DNA of 64,000 nucleotides from Ilex aquifolium. Its lineage: Eukaryota; Streptophyta; Magnoliopsida; Aquifoliales; Aquifoliaceae. A program made the translations under genes and the position numbers. Shown here piece after piece: positions 47,000-57,540 of the stretch. Below the pieces are notes generated by a model that made no database searches, had not been told where the DNA came from, and worked only from the letters and a program-made list of their open reading frames with translations. The DNA lies in NCBI GenBank assembly GCA_951799425.1, contig OX637409.1, positions 16,223,460-16,287,459 of the forward strand, written 5' to 3'. Every line of letters begins with the position of its first letter. Positions within the stretch are counted from its first letter, which is position 1.

Positions 47000-49042
47000 T
47001 TAACGTCCTACGCTAAGGAGTGATTCAGTATCAGACATCACATTAGCAGAAACACATGATGAAGGGAATGTCATTGCAAATGCATTTGAAACTTCGTTCC
47101 CAAACAATGCGGCCATGCCAGTACCTGAAATATCCATAAATACTTCGGGCAAGATAACTTCCCCATTCAAATACTGCATCACTTGCCTCATGCTAGGCCT
47201 AGTTAGCGGATTATAGTGCGAACAAAGGAGACCTAGCTTCAAAACCAACTCTATTTCCTCTACCACAAAATCACCTTCCAATCTCGGATCAGTTGCCTCA
47301 AGAATTGCTCCTTCTTTCCATTTCTTCAAAACCCACTGAACCAAAATCATATCATCAATCAATCCCTGTACCTTTAGAGGTCTTTGTCCGCAAGCCACTT
47401 CCAGCATAAATGCCCCAAAAGCAAAGACATCTGTGCTAGTAGTTGCCCTGCCAATTCTAGCAAGCTCTGGTGCAATATACCCATAAGTTCCAATCACATG
47501 GGTTGTTTTAGGGTTTTCTCCGTGATCATACAATCTAGCAAGCCCGAAGTCTCCTAACCTTCCATTGAAATTGGCATCCAGAAGGACATTACTTGCCTTG
47601 ACATCTCTGTGAAGAACAACTTTTTCCCACCCTTCATGCAGATATAGAAGCCCTGATGCAATTCCTCTGATGATTCGATACCGTTGAGCCCAATTAAGGC
47701 TTGGTTTTTCGTTACTATGTAAAAACTTTTCAAGACTACCATTGGGCATATAATCATAGACCAACAGAAGCTCTCCCTTTCTCCGGCAATAGCCGAGGAG
47801 GGCAACCAAGTTCCTATTTCTTAGCCTACCCATGCTAACAATTTCAGCCACAAATTCTTTCATCCCTTGTGTTGAATCATGGGAGACTCTTTTGACAGCT
47901 ACTTGTGCATTGGAAGAATGAAGTACCCCTCTGTAAACCTGTCCAAAACCTCCTACTCCAAGAAGTTCTTTGTGGTTGAACCCATTGGTTGCTTTGTAGA
48001 GATCCTTGTAGGAGAACCTCTGAGGTCCATATTCCAATTCCCAATCCTCGAGTATTTCTGCATAGTTTCTTCTCCTTTGGATGTAAACAATCCCAGCCAA
48101 AGTGATGATCAGCACAACCAGTACTGTCGAGGCCGAGATTGCAAGATCTCGATGTAATTTTCGTTTGGATTTTCTGGGCCAGGTAACGGAAGGAAGTTTT
48201 GATAGGTCTAGGCTTTGTGCTGGCCCAGTTTTGTTGAAGCTCCACCCCAGAATGTCATGGTTGCCTGTCGAACCTGTAATTGGTCCTGTAGCTGCAGAGA
48301 AACCAACATACATAGAGTCCAAGAAAACTGGAGAGAGATCAATGGAAGCCAACAAGAGAGGTTGATTTGGTTTCGCGATTCTAATGGGAGCTAATGTAAC
48401 AATGATAATCTTTTTCACTCCATCATAATCTATCCAAACCTGCGTTGGAGTTTTACTTGTAAGATCCAAGCTCTTGTTGATCCCTTCTGTATTGGAAAAA
48501 TGTGACGCCGGAGCCGATACAACGGATATTAGACCGTTCACATCAATTCCGACATGATTGTTGTCTAAATCTTTCATATCAGGGTTCATATTAATATCAA
48601 ACTCAACTGCAAGTACATGGTTGGAGGTAAGGCCATTGTTGGAAGAATTGAAAACTCCCAGGAACTGATCAGGCATGCCTCGCTGGGTGAAGCTCAGAGA
48701 TGGTGAGATGGTGAAGGCAAAGCCATGGCCGAGAGGATGTCCCAGTTTAGGAACAATGGCGAAGATGAAATAGGTGGAAAATGAAAGAGACTTAGCCGAC
48801 CCAGATGAGGAAGACGTGTTAAATTTCACAGGAATTTGGTAGAAAGCATGGCCAGTATCTTGCTTTGAAGTGTTGGTTATCTGTAATAGGCCATTGGGAA
48901 GGATCTCAGCGAGGCCATCAAGGTACAGTTTAGCTCCACGGAAGCCATGGTAGATGAACTGCTTTTCATCTTGAGCCAAGGCTAAGTGTTTTATGGATAT
49001 AAGGAGGAATATCATGAGATTAATAAGAGACCATGGAGCCAT
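47000..49042 (-). CDS. L-type lectin receptor kinase (LecRK 3)
   Basis: 680 residues, intronless. A signal peptide (1-23) precedes a lectin ectodomain (about 24-273), a membrane segment (about 300-322) and a kinase domain (about 356-632): GVGGFG 362-367, K384, HRD 478-480, DFG 498-500, APE near 524-526. The kinase appears intact. The lectin metal-binding stretch is VEFDINMNPDMKDLDNNHVG, which departs from the DIDGNHVG form in LecRK 1 and DIDSNHVG in LecRK 2, so carbohydrate binding may be altered. NRNLV replaces the HRNLV seen in the other two after helix C. It is the nearest paralogue of LecRK 2, with shared 5' flank. Plasma-membrane signalling is the inferred role; ligand unknown. Confidence 0.96.
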   Translation of the reverse strand: MAPWSLINLMIFLLISIKHLALAQDEKQFIYHGFRGAKLYLDGLAEILPNGLLQITNTSKQDTGHAFYQIPVKFNTSSSSGSAKSLSFSTYFIFAIVPKLGHPLGHGFAFTISPSLSFTQRGMPDQFLGVFNSSNNGLTSNHVLAVEFDINMNPDMKDLDNNHVGIDVNGLISVVSAPASHFSNTEGINKSLDLTSKTPTQVWIDYDGVKKIIIVTLAPIRIAKPNQPLLLASIDLSPVFLDSMYVGFSAATGPITGSTGNHDILGWSFNKTGPAQSLDLSKLPSVTWPRKSKRKLHRDLAISASTVLVVLIITLAGIVYIQRRRNYAEILEDWELEYGPQRFSYKDLYKATNGFNHKELLGVGGFGQVYRGVLHSSNAQVAVKRVSHDSTQGMKEFVAEIVSMGRLRNRNLVALLGYCRRKGELLLVYDYMPNGSLEKFLHSNEKPSLNWAQRYRIIRGIASGLLYLHEGWEKVVLHRDVKASNVLLDANFNGRLGDFGLARLYDHGENPKTTHVIGTYGYIAPELARIGRATTSTDVFAFGAFMLEVACGQRPLKVQGLIDDMILVQWVLKKWKEGAILEATDPRLEGDFVVEEIELVLKLGLLCSHYNPLTRPSMRQVMQYLNGEVILPEVFMDISGTGMAALFGNEVSNAFAMTFPSSCVSANVMSDTESLLSVGR

Positions 49043-50390
49043 AAAAGAAGTGAGAGAAGGTTTCTTCTGTCTTTAAAATTTAAGACTTTGAATGGCCAAA
49101 ACGTTAGTCTGGTCAAATTATATCATTTGATGAGGACCAGTAAATAATGGTTACATAGTATTGTTAGGTGTTATAATCCTTCGATGATAATTCAGGACCT
49201 CACTCTTTCAAATAATTACTTTTTCATGTTAAACAATAATCGCCAAATATTAAAAAATTGGGTTTACTTGCCTATTTGTTACGTTATCATTGGACAATTA
49301 CACCTAATATTTACTTGTGAAGAATCTGGAGCCAAGGGAGACTTACAAGGTAGCAATGCTAAGCTTATCGTATTATTTATCAAATTTTATATCATAAATT
49401 GATTAAATTAGTGAGGTTTATTAACTTCCATAAAATATTCAATGTATAAAATTTTGATGCATCAATTAAAAAATAACAGTCTAATAAATGAATTTGAAAA
49501 GGACAGTTTTATCTCTTACTACTTACTAGTGCCGTGAGAAGTGGGAAGAAGTCATAAAGACTAAGACTGATGGGTCAATCTACTAGTGCCGTGAGAAGTG
49601 GGATGAAGTCATAAAGACTAAGACTTACGGGTCAATCTAGCATTCTCCGAGAATATAAGGCCGTCGAATATATATTTTTCTTAGTTTTTATAAATTATAA
49701 ATTCAATTACTAGTTGTGAAAATCCAGCGGTGTTAAGTCGGATTCGAATCATATTCTTTTGTATTCATATCGAGTATTAATTAATTTTAATTCAACTCAT
49801 TTAATTAATTATGTCAAATGTTCTAATACTAGCTTGATCACTTGATTTTTAGAATGACGTGTTCGAGTTGATCCTTATATTTCTTAAATTAAAAATCTAA
49901 TGCTAAGATTGGATTATTTCTCAACTAAACTACAACTCATATTTTTTCATAGGCTTAAAATCTATTTAAATAGAAATAAAATTCTCATTTAAGATAACTA
50001 ATGTAAATATGTGATAAAAATAATAAAATTCAGTCATTTTATTCATATAATACTAATTAAATATGTTTATTAACAAATACGAATAGTCACACTTATTATT
50101 ATTTTTATCAAGTCGTACTATTCTGAGTTTGTATCGAAAACTAATTAAACTTATTAAATTCTTATCAATTTTGAATTGTTTTAACGTATTGTCTAAAAAC
50201 GGAATTTGCAAACATTCTTACTTGGATTTACAGAAGAATGTTCAACTTGATTCGACTTATCTTTCATCACCTTATAAAGAAAAAGGAATAATCCATAATA
50301 ATATCTGAGTTATATCTGCTTGGTTCCAAAAAGAAGCCTCTAGGATACGGCAACACAAAAAAAATCTACATGTTATGGACATGGACTTGT
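49043..50390 (-). promoter_or_regulatory. LecRK 3 upstream region, duplicated with LecRK 2
   Basis: The proximal 70 bp match the LecRK 2 upstream region almost base for base (GAAACCTTCTCTCACTTC; GACTTTGAATGGCCAAAA against GGCTTTGGATGGCCAAAA on the plus strand). 50,205-50,380 matches 22,080-22,260. Between these lie unrelated AT-rich sequence and a 57-bp duplication. Confidence 0.6.
49524..49637 (+). repeat. 57-bp tandem duplication
   Basis: TACTAGTGCCGTGAGAAGTG begins at 49,524 and again at 49,581; the two 57-bp units differ at only a few positions. Confidence 0.93.
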
Positions 50391-50926
50391 ATGGCTGCCG
50401 TTACACTGAGGTTTCTATCCAGACACATTAGTCATGATAGTATTTTACACATTTACTTGATTTCCACAAGAGGCCCCACAACAGCCCTCCAAGAAATAAA
50501 AACCCAAAAAATAGGCAATAAGGGATTCATCCAAGTATATATATATATATACTAAGGGCTAGTTTGTTTTGGGGATAATAGTGGTATAAGGGTGTGGAAT
50601 TAAGGAAAATAGTACGTAGGCCTCAATAAAACCTTGTTTGTTTGGTTTTTTCTGTGTAGTACTAATTTTTGGATTGTAATATACTAACCCATAATGTACA
50701 GTAGCCATAAACTCATGTAGATGAGTATATATAATACCATCTCTTTGGTGATATTACAAATCGGTGTAAGGCCACCAACAGTATATGGTCATAGATTTAC
50801 TATAGTACCCTCCCACCTCTTTAGGGTTTTTTGTTTTTTTTTTTCTGTTGAATTTTTTTTTTCTTAAAACATTGGCGTATGTTACTGTCATTGAACTATA
50901 TTTTGTTATTTTACATTTTTGACTAT
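50391..50926. other. intergenic, no gene seen
   Basis: A short AT microsatellite at about 50,537-50,551 is followed by GGGCTAGTTTGTTTTGGGGA, which may be one end of a MITE. No second end was found before the gypsy LTR. Confidence 0.4.
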
Positions 50927-51551
50927 TGATGAGCCCAAATTTAACTGGGCCAGACCCAATAAATCCAACTAGCCCAAGTCAACAAAAAGACAGGTCGAGC
51001 CCAGTTCGCAAGTTCGACTCAGTCCATAATTCAAGGAGTCCAGGAAGATAAGAGCACATGAGAGAGAGAGATTATCGGGATACCCACTCTCGAAGATCAA
51101 GACTATCTTAATTGTACTTACCTTTTGTAATTATCCTTCCCGAAGAATTAGTACCCTCACACTCACGTCACCGTCTCACCATGCCTATAAATTGTAAGCT
51201 CTCTCCATTGAGAGGGGCATCTCACCACACATTGAGCTCTACCTCTACACCTCTCTACACCCCACACATAGCTTTTATCTCTCCTAGTTATTGTATCCCT
51301 ACCGGGGCTAACCATTGCTCTCTCTCTCTCTCTCTCTCTCTCTCGTTCACCTTACTTAATCAATAAAGACCCCCGACCACCGTTACCGTTTCCCGGAGTG
51401 GAGTAGGTCACCCGGACCGAACCACTATATATCTGCGTGTTGACCCGATATTTACGTTATTGCCATTGATTGCTCTAATAATTGTCCATTAATTACACTT
51501 TATCACACACTCGACTGTTGACCTTACACGAGGCTATTTTGTACATCATCA
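50927..51551 (+). repeat. 5' LTR, 625 bp
   Basis: Starts TGATGAGCCC, ends TACATCATCA. It contains CCTATAAATTGTAAGC (TATA-like, about 51,184), a CT-rich stretch with (TC)n at about 51,318-51,343, and CAATAAAGACC (about 51,360, polyadenylation-like). Confidence 0.88.
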
Positions 51552-51554
51552 GTT

Positions 51555-51572
51555 TGGCGCCGTCTGTGGGAA
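51555..51572 (+). other. primer-binding site of Tat-like element
   Basis: TGGCGCCGTCTGTGGGAA lies 3 bp after the LTR. This is the form commonly seen after LTRs of Tat-lineage gypsy elements. Confidence 0.88.
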
Positions 51573-53185
51573 ATGACTGAGTTTTCTACTACCTTGCTAC
51601 TCTTTTTTAAATCCCTGACAATCACGACTAGGTCGATGAGTCAACAACCGGAAGACAACAACTCAGCCCCCTGGGAGGAGGCTCTGATTCCCCTCGCACC
51701 CTCGAACCAACCACTACGGTGACTCCCGTGGTCGGGGCAACAACTTTTATAGACCATGCAGCTGCTGCTAAACCAGAACCAGCAAATCATTCAGCTGATG
51801 CTCGCCTCAAGAGGCGTTGCCCCTCAGCCCGTAGGAGGAGGACCACTCTCTCAAACGGGAGAAGCACATCAACCTCTCCATTCCGGGTGCCAAGCCGCCC
51901 CCCACCGTGGAGCCTCGTGACAAAACGCCCCAGGGCAACGCCTGGGCGCCCCTCGTCCTGGAGTCCTTCCTCAGCGTGCAGGAAGCTTACATGTTCCCCT
52001 TCCTCATGTACCTGCGCATGAGGACGAGGGAGAAAACCAGAATGTCGATTATGAAGCCATTACAACGACCCGACAAAGGATGTCCCCAACCAATGGGATG
52101 AGAAGATCAAAGAGGTTCAAAACCAACTCGATGATGCCCCCAACGCCATCAAGGCACAGGCGCCCAAGATGGTGAATTCCTTGGTAAGGCGTACTGATAC
52201 CCCGTTCGTTGCAGATATTGTCAATTACCCCTTACCCTCGAAGTTCGAGATGTCTGCTATCGAGATCTTCGACGGTACCAAAGACCCTATGGATTATCTT
52301 GACACGTATAAGTCTCTCATACAACTCTACAACGTGCCTAATGAGATCATGTGTAGAGTCTTCTCCACCACCTTGAAAGGGTCTGCTCGGCAATGGTTCG
52401 GGAATATCAAACTCTCTTCTATCCACTCTTTTGCGGACTTAAGCAAGTCTTTCGTCTCCCACTTCATTGGGGGACACCGACACCAGAAATCAGTTACCCA
52501 CTTGCTCATCATCAAGCAGGATCGGGATGAAAGTTTGAGGAGCTACCTCACTCGTTTTAACGAGGAGGCTCTCTAGATAGAGGAGCCAGACGGCAAGGTG
52601 ACCATGGCCGCCTTTATCACAGGTATGCGCTCCTCTAGTCTCATGTTCTCTGTCTTGAAAAAGTCACCATCCAGGATGCCAGAGTTGCTGTCAAGGGCAC
52701 AAAAGTACATAAACGCCAAGGATGTCACCAAGGCCAGACGAGGTGAGTCCTCCCACGGGGGCGAGAAGAGAAAGGACACTTGTGAGGACAAGTGGGAAGC
52801 AGAGAACAAAAGAAATAGGACAGAGAGAATCTCTGTCAAGGACAGCCTTGGTCCCCCGTCTCTGAGAGAACAAGCTTTCTCGCCACTCAATGCTTCCATG
52901 GAGCATATGCTGTTCCAAATACAGGATGATCCTACAGTACGCTGGCCAGAGAAGATGAAGACCGCCCCGAACCGTAGGAGCCCGAACAAGTACTGTCGTT
53001 TTCACCGTGACCACGACCATGATACTGATGACTGCTTTGATCTTAAAAGACAGATCGAGGAGTTCATACAGCGTAGCCAGTTGAGGCAGTACGTTGCTGG
53101 CAAAGGACAAGCCCCGCCACCTAGCAGGGACTACGACGACAGAGAACGCCAACAACTTCTCGGAGAAATCCAGACAATTTCCTGA
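51573..53185 (+). pseudogene. Ty3/gypsy gag, broken
   Basis: The likely ATG is at 51,573, just after the primer-binding site, but its frame closes early. The conserved part begins at about 52,169 with PFVADIVNYPLPSKFEM, then FDGTKDPMDYLDTYKSL and RQWFGNIKLSSIHSFADL, the retrotransposon gag domain. A TAG at 52,574-52,576 interrupts the frame after NEEAL. The same frame reopens as KVTMAAFITGMRSS (52,598-53,185) and ends with YCRFHRDHDHDTDDC, a CCHC-like knuckle typical of Tat-type gag, then a stop. In an autonomous element this frame would lead to protease; here it ends. Gag forms virus-like particles in the cytoplasm; this copy cannot make full-length protein. Confidence 0.88.
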
Positions 53186-53517
53186 GGGCTAGGAGGAGGA
53201 GGCGACTCCATTGGCCCACCTATAGGAAACTGAACACCTGAAGAGCTATAGCGGGTACAATCCAGTGGCTCTCATTTTATTTGTCCTTTATTGTTTTAGT
53301 CGATTTTTCTGTTATTTATTATTTTATGAAATAAAACTCTGCGAAGATTATTGTGTCCAGAACTATCTTGCTTTTATTTCATAAAGTTTGTATACAACTT
53401 GTAAAAGTAAGAACATGACCTAACAACAAGGTAGACAAAAAGACAAAAATCGTCATACTCCTGACAATCAGTCACGGTTCCCTGAGCCATTATCATCAAA
53501 GCTCTCCCTGTCAAAAT

Positions 53518-54153
53518 CTACCCCTGGTGCCTCATATGGGACCAAGCCATAGAAATCAACAAGTAGGGAAGTCTGTCAAGCTTTTCATAACCATTAATAA
53601 AGGCGTCTGCAATGGCCCTCTCAGCAACCTCCATTCTTATCTCCATCTCAATGGAATGAGCCTCTGCCACGGCAGTCCTCTCCCGAGCTATACGCAGCTC
53701 GGTCTCCAGCTTTGCGGCCCTCTCACGGGATGCCCGCAACTCTGACGTTGCTCTTGCGCAGGTAATCTCTTTATAAGCCTCTGCCATGACATCCCTCTCC
53801 CGAGCTATACGTAGCTCGCCCTCGAGCTTTGTGGCCCTCTCATAGGATGTCCGCAGCTCTGACTCTGCTCTCGCGCAGATAGTCTCCTTATAAGCCTCTG
53901 CCACGGCAGCCCTCTCCCGAGCTATACGTAGCTCGGCCTCCAGCTTTGCGGCCCTCTCACGGGACGTCCACAGCCCTGACTCTACTCTCACGCAGACATT
54001 CTCTTTATCAACCTCCAGTTTCCCCGCCCTCTCGTGGATGCCAAAAATCTCGGTCTCAAGAGGCGTGACTGTCTCATTAGCAAGCCTCAACTGGTGCTCA
54101 GCAGTCTCTCGAAGCTTGCCTCTCTTTCGCCAGATCTCTGGACGCCTCTCCAA
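53518..54153 (-). CDS. antisense coiled-coil ORF within the gag-only element
   Basis: 211 residues, opposite to gag. It is almost entirely charged and helical with heptads. About 39-residue units repeat three times (each with ERAAKLEAELRIARERAAVA-like core and CARA), matching a 117-bp DNA repeat. No catalytic motif, signal peptide or membrane segment is seen. Tat-lineage retroelements are known to carry extra ORFs, often antisense, between pol and the 3' LTR; their proteins sometimes resemble plant mobile-domain or coiled-coil proteins. This ORF may be an exon of such a gene. I cannot name a function, and whether it is expressed is unknown. The first Met may not be the true start, because upstream sequence on this strand is also open in parts. 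Confidence 0.55.
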   Translation of the reverse strand: MERRPEIWRKRGKLRETAEHQLRLANETVTPLETEIFGIHERAGKLEVDKENVCVRVESGLWTSRERAAKLEAELRIARERAAVAEAYKETICARAESELRTSYERATKLEGELRIARERDVMAEAYKEITCARATSELRASRERAAKLETELRIARERTAVAEAHSIEMEIRMEVAERAIADAFINGYEKLDRLPYLLISMAWSHMRHQG

Positions 54154-54469
54154 GTTTGATCGTTCTTGAAAAGAGGCAGGGAAAAGCGGCAGTCACCTAC
54201 AAGAATCCAAAAAGTAGAACATGAAGGAAAGGAGGCTAGAACAAAATCAAAGTTGAGAAGAAAGACATGGAAAACCCCTCAATCGCGGTATTGATAATGT
54301 CTTATAGACCTTGAGATCCAACATCTCTGATATCCCCGGGAGTCACAGACCTCAAAAGTCGCTCCTTGGCCGAAGTCACATCGAAGCATGGACACCGAGA
54401 CACTACTAGAAGTAGGGCGGTTATGTGGAGCTACAGTCCCCGTAGAAGACCGCACTAGAATCTCAACTC

Positions 54470-54859
54470 CTACAGCGGTACAAGGATTAGCTCTGGTACA
54501 CACAGAAGTCCCAATCTGGGAAGGAGTGGGGGCACCACCGAATCCCGCTCCCAGGAAGCAACCTGGTCATCGGACTTCAGCCGAAAAGCACTGGGGGCAT
54601 CAAACCTCGCCCTCTTGAGAAGAGGGGATGACGCTGCCCTAGGAACATAGAGAACCTCCACCTCCATCATCGCTCTATCAACGGGAGCGCCTGTAATCAG
54701 AGACAAGGTCAAGAACCAACATAGCCGAAAGCCATCATAGTCTCCATCTCTGGCAAAAACACAGAATGCCAACCCATCGCCCATGAATGCCTGACAGCTG
54801 CCTGCCAGAACGCAGCTTCCCACCGCCATCGATTTCACTAATTTGTGCTTAAAACTCAA
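54470..54859 (-). CDS. second antisense ORF, possible upstream exon
   Basis: 129 residues, same strand as the coiled-coil ORF and about 320 bp upstream of it. It has no motif I recognise. PLLKRARFDAPSAFR could be a basic nuclear-targeting patch. It could be an earlier exon of the same antisense gene or chance. Confidence 0.3.
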   Translation of the reverse strand: MSFKHKLVKSMAVGSCVLAGSCQAFMGDGLAFCVFARDGDYDGFRLCWFLTLSLITGAPVDRAMMEVEVLYVPRAASSPLLKRARFDAPSAFRLKSDDQVASWERDSVVPPLLPRLGLLCVPELILVPL

Positions 54860-54910
54860 ATTCAGAGAGAAAGAAGCATTTTTTGGGGGACCTATACAAT
54901 AAAATACTTA

Positions 54911-55560
54911 TTAATGTAATTGTAGTTTCCTTATTTTTGGTGCATATGGAATGAATACCAATTTCACATAATGCACACATCATTGCACAAACTCCAATGT
55001 TGAGCCAACTACTTTAACAAAAGAGTTTTAGTAGTTACAACAAAAGTTCATCATTTTTTTTTTTGTTGTATGATGCCAGCTTGTATAGTGTATGGTGGAA
55101 CCAATACATTAAAATCCTTATTAATGTAATTGTAGTTTCCTTATTTTTGGTGCATATGGAATGAATACCAATTTCACATAATGCACACACTATTGCACAA
55201 ACTCCAACGCTGAGCCAAATACTTTAACAAAAGAGTTTCAACAGTTACATCAAAAGTTAAACAAATTTTTTGTTGTTGTTGTATGATGCCAGCTTGTATA
55301 GTGTACGGTGCAACCTATACACTAAAATCCTTATTAATGTAATTGTAGTTTCCTTATTTTTGGTGCATATGGAATGAATACCAATTTCACATAATGCACA
55401 CATCATTGCACAAACTCCAACGTTGAGCCAAATACTTTACCAAAAGAGTTTCAGCAGTTACATCAAAAGTTCATCAATTATGAATTACCATTACAACCGA
55501 TATCAAATCACCATATACAAGGTCATTCCACAAACTCAAATGTTGAGCCAAAAACATTAA
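54911..55560 (+). repeat. 211-bp tandem repeat, three full copies plus a partial
   Basis: TTAATGTAATTGTAGTTTCC starts at 54,911, 55,121 and 55,333 (spacing 210 and 212 bp). Each unit includes TGGTGCATATGGAATGAATA and GATGCCAGCTTGTATAGTGT. A shortened copy extends to about 55,595. Confidence 0.93.
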
Positions 55561-55595
55561 AAAAAGAGTTTTAACAGTCACATCAAAAGTTGAAC

Positions 55596-57540
55596 TATCA
55601 AAATAAAATATGGTTGCTTAAAATTACGGACAGTCCTAACAATTCCTAAGTTTTTGATAGAGTTCCATGAGTTCATTGACTTGAAAACCTCAAGTTTGCA
55701 ATGCTTGGTGTTGCAGGAGGAGCACCATGGTCAGATTGTGTTCTCAAACTGTTGTGAGATGCAATTGATGAACTTTTCTTCCTTTTAATCTGGATCAAGT
55801 GTTAGTAAGGTTAAATACAAAGTAATATTTGAAAAATATTGTAATTCTGGGCGGGATGATTTTAGCACAATCAATGAGATGACAGATCTCTCCCCTAGTA
55901 AGCTCGAGTTTGCTAGGAAAGTATAGTGTCCCATAGCGAATGACTAGTGAGAAAATGTAGTGAACGACAATGGAACTCTCTACAAATGATCTACTCACGC
56001 CTAAGTTCTTGAACAGAGTTCTGCTCGAGGTCAGTATTTGAGAGAGGGTTTGAAAAGATTGTTTTATTGTTTGGGCGAGGGGTTCCATACCTAAGACTTG
56101 AGCTTGAGAGTGCTATTTATACCTTTCAGGAGCAAATCATTGCGGACAGCTAGGTTCCCTGGAGGGAAGACACCTGATTGGTTCATTAGGAGGGCAACAT
56201 CTAGTGCACAGACGTCGAGTAGAGCTCCTTCCCCTTAATGTAGCAGAAGTTTCTGCATTTCATGTTCGGATCCCCGAGTACTTAATGCTCACTTCTCTGA
56301 ATTCACTGAGCAATAAATATGACCATCCTTCTGTGGGGTCATTTAATGCACCCTGGTTGTGGCAGCACATGCATAGGGGCATTTTCGTCAATCACCATTA
56401 TATGGGTCAGGAATTAAATGTTTTGTACTCCGTATGCCTTACTCATTGGTTATTGAACTGTCTTCCCAACAATTTTGATTGCCTTGGGAAGGGGGATTGA
56501 TGATTGATAGTCAACCCTGCTCCCAAGTCATGATGCTCTGTTTTACCTTGATCATTGGTATACTTGCATCAGCTGACCTTCTCCTTTTCCCCTAGGAATC
56601 TAACCTCATCATTTTTCTAACCGTCAAGACAACTGTTCATATTTCGTCGGTGTGAATGGCTCGATGCCGAGGCTCTGAAGATGGCGACGAGGGGAGGGAT
56701 CATTCCAAGCTATCCCAAGCCAAGGACATGTGTCACTCAGGGGATGCTCCGAGGGCATACATGTAGAGGCCACGTGCCACTCAGGGGACGCTCTGAAGAC
56801 AAAATGCCAAGTACATGTGTCGCTTCCCTATAAATCTACGGAAACGTTCCATCAAATTCCAATTAAGGATTTATTGTCTTATAGACAATTTTGCTCTAAA
56901 TGTTGTATTTGGAATCTTCCAAATGTGTGATGGTTCTGGATTTGGTGTTCTTATAGGCAACTGTCTGATCCTTTTGAGTTTGAGGATTTGATGGAGCCTG
57001 ACTTTGAGCAATTGATGGGGCTTCTAGAGGGGGTGTATTTTGCTTTTTTTTTTTGGCTTGGAATATATAAATTGGGAAACATTAAGTAATTCTAGTAGTA
57101 ATGAGATTATCACTATAAAAAATGAAGATACTTACTACCAACTTTTGTCCTGTTTGTTGTTTCCCTGTTGTAGGTCTCTCACACTTTCTCATGTTGTTGC
57201 CAGTGCCACCACAATTCCCACACTTGATAGGCTTGTATTAGTTCCTCTTCAGTTTTGTACCATTAATAACAAAGAAGCCTAATCCATACAAAGGTGCATG
57301 ATAACCAGGATCCAGCTCGTAGTTCACTTCTCTCAAAACTCAACTCATTTCTTTTCTATTGAAATCAAAAGTTCGATTTCATGAAGCACCAATGCTCAGA
57401 TAGAGTAATGGCCAGGACGATGATGGTTTTAGAAAAAGGTTAAACCTGATGGCTTTATACCTTCACGTGTCTGATTGACTTTATCTCTCCCAACCCTAAT
57501 GGCCAACACTTGAGTGATTTAAAAAGACATCAATCACATT
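55596..57540. other. retroelement-like non-coding region
   Basis: No gene. 56,483-56,500 has GGGAAGGGGGATTGATGATT, which looks like a polypurine tract followed by an LTR start. CCCTATAAATCTAC at 56,829 is TATA-like, so 56,495 onward may be an LTR of unknown extent. Two related GTGTCACTCAGGGGATGCTC / GTGCCACTCAGGGGACGCTC segments lie at about 56,731 and 56,776. Relation to the gag-only element is unclear because its 5' LTR has a different sequence. Confidence 0.4.

Larger units (their letters stand above)
50927..55560 (+). mobile_element. gag-only Ty3/gypsy (Tat-like) element with antisense ORFs
   Basis: A 5' LTR (50,927-51,551), a primer-binding site, and a gag region (51,573-53,185) are followed directly by non-coding sequence, antisense ORFs (54,859-53,518) and a 211-bp tandem array. 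No protease, reverse transcriptase, RNase H or integrase is found. Gag-only LTR elements (TR-GAG) and Tat-lineage elements with antisense ORFs and 3' tandem repeats are both known in plants. A 3' LTR matching the 5' one was not found in the window, so the right boundary is only the end of the repeat array, and parts after 53.2 kb could belong to another element. Confidence 0.7.

Noticed and set aside
54279..54618. Short ORFs on both strands ahead of the coiled-coil ORF
   Set aside because: No motif and no consistent frame; possibly intron of the antisense gene.
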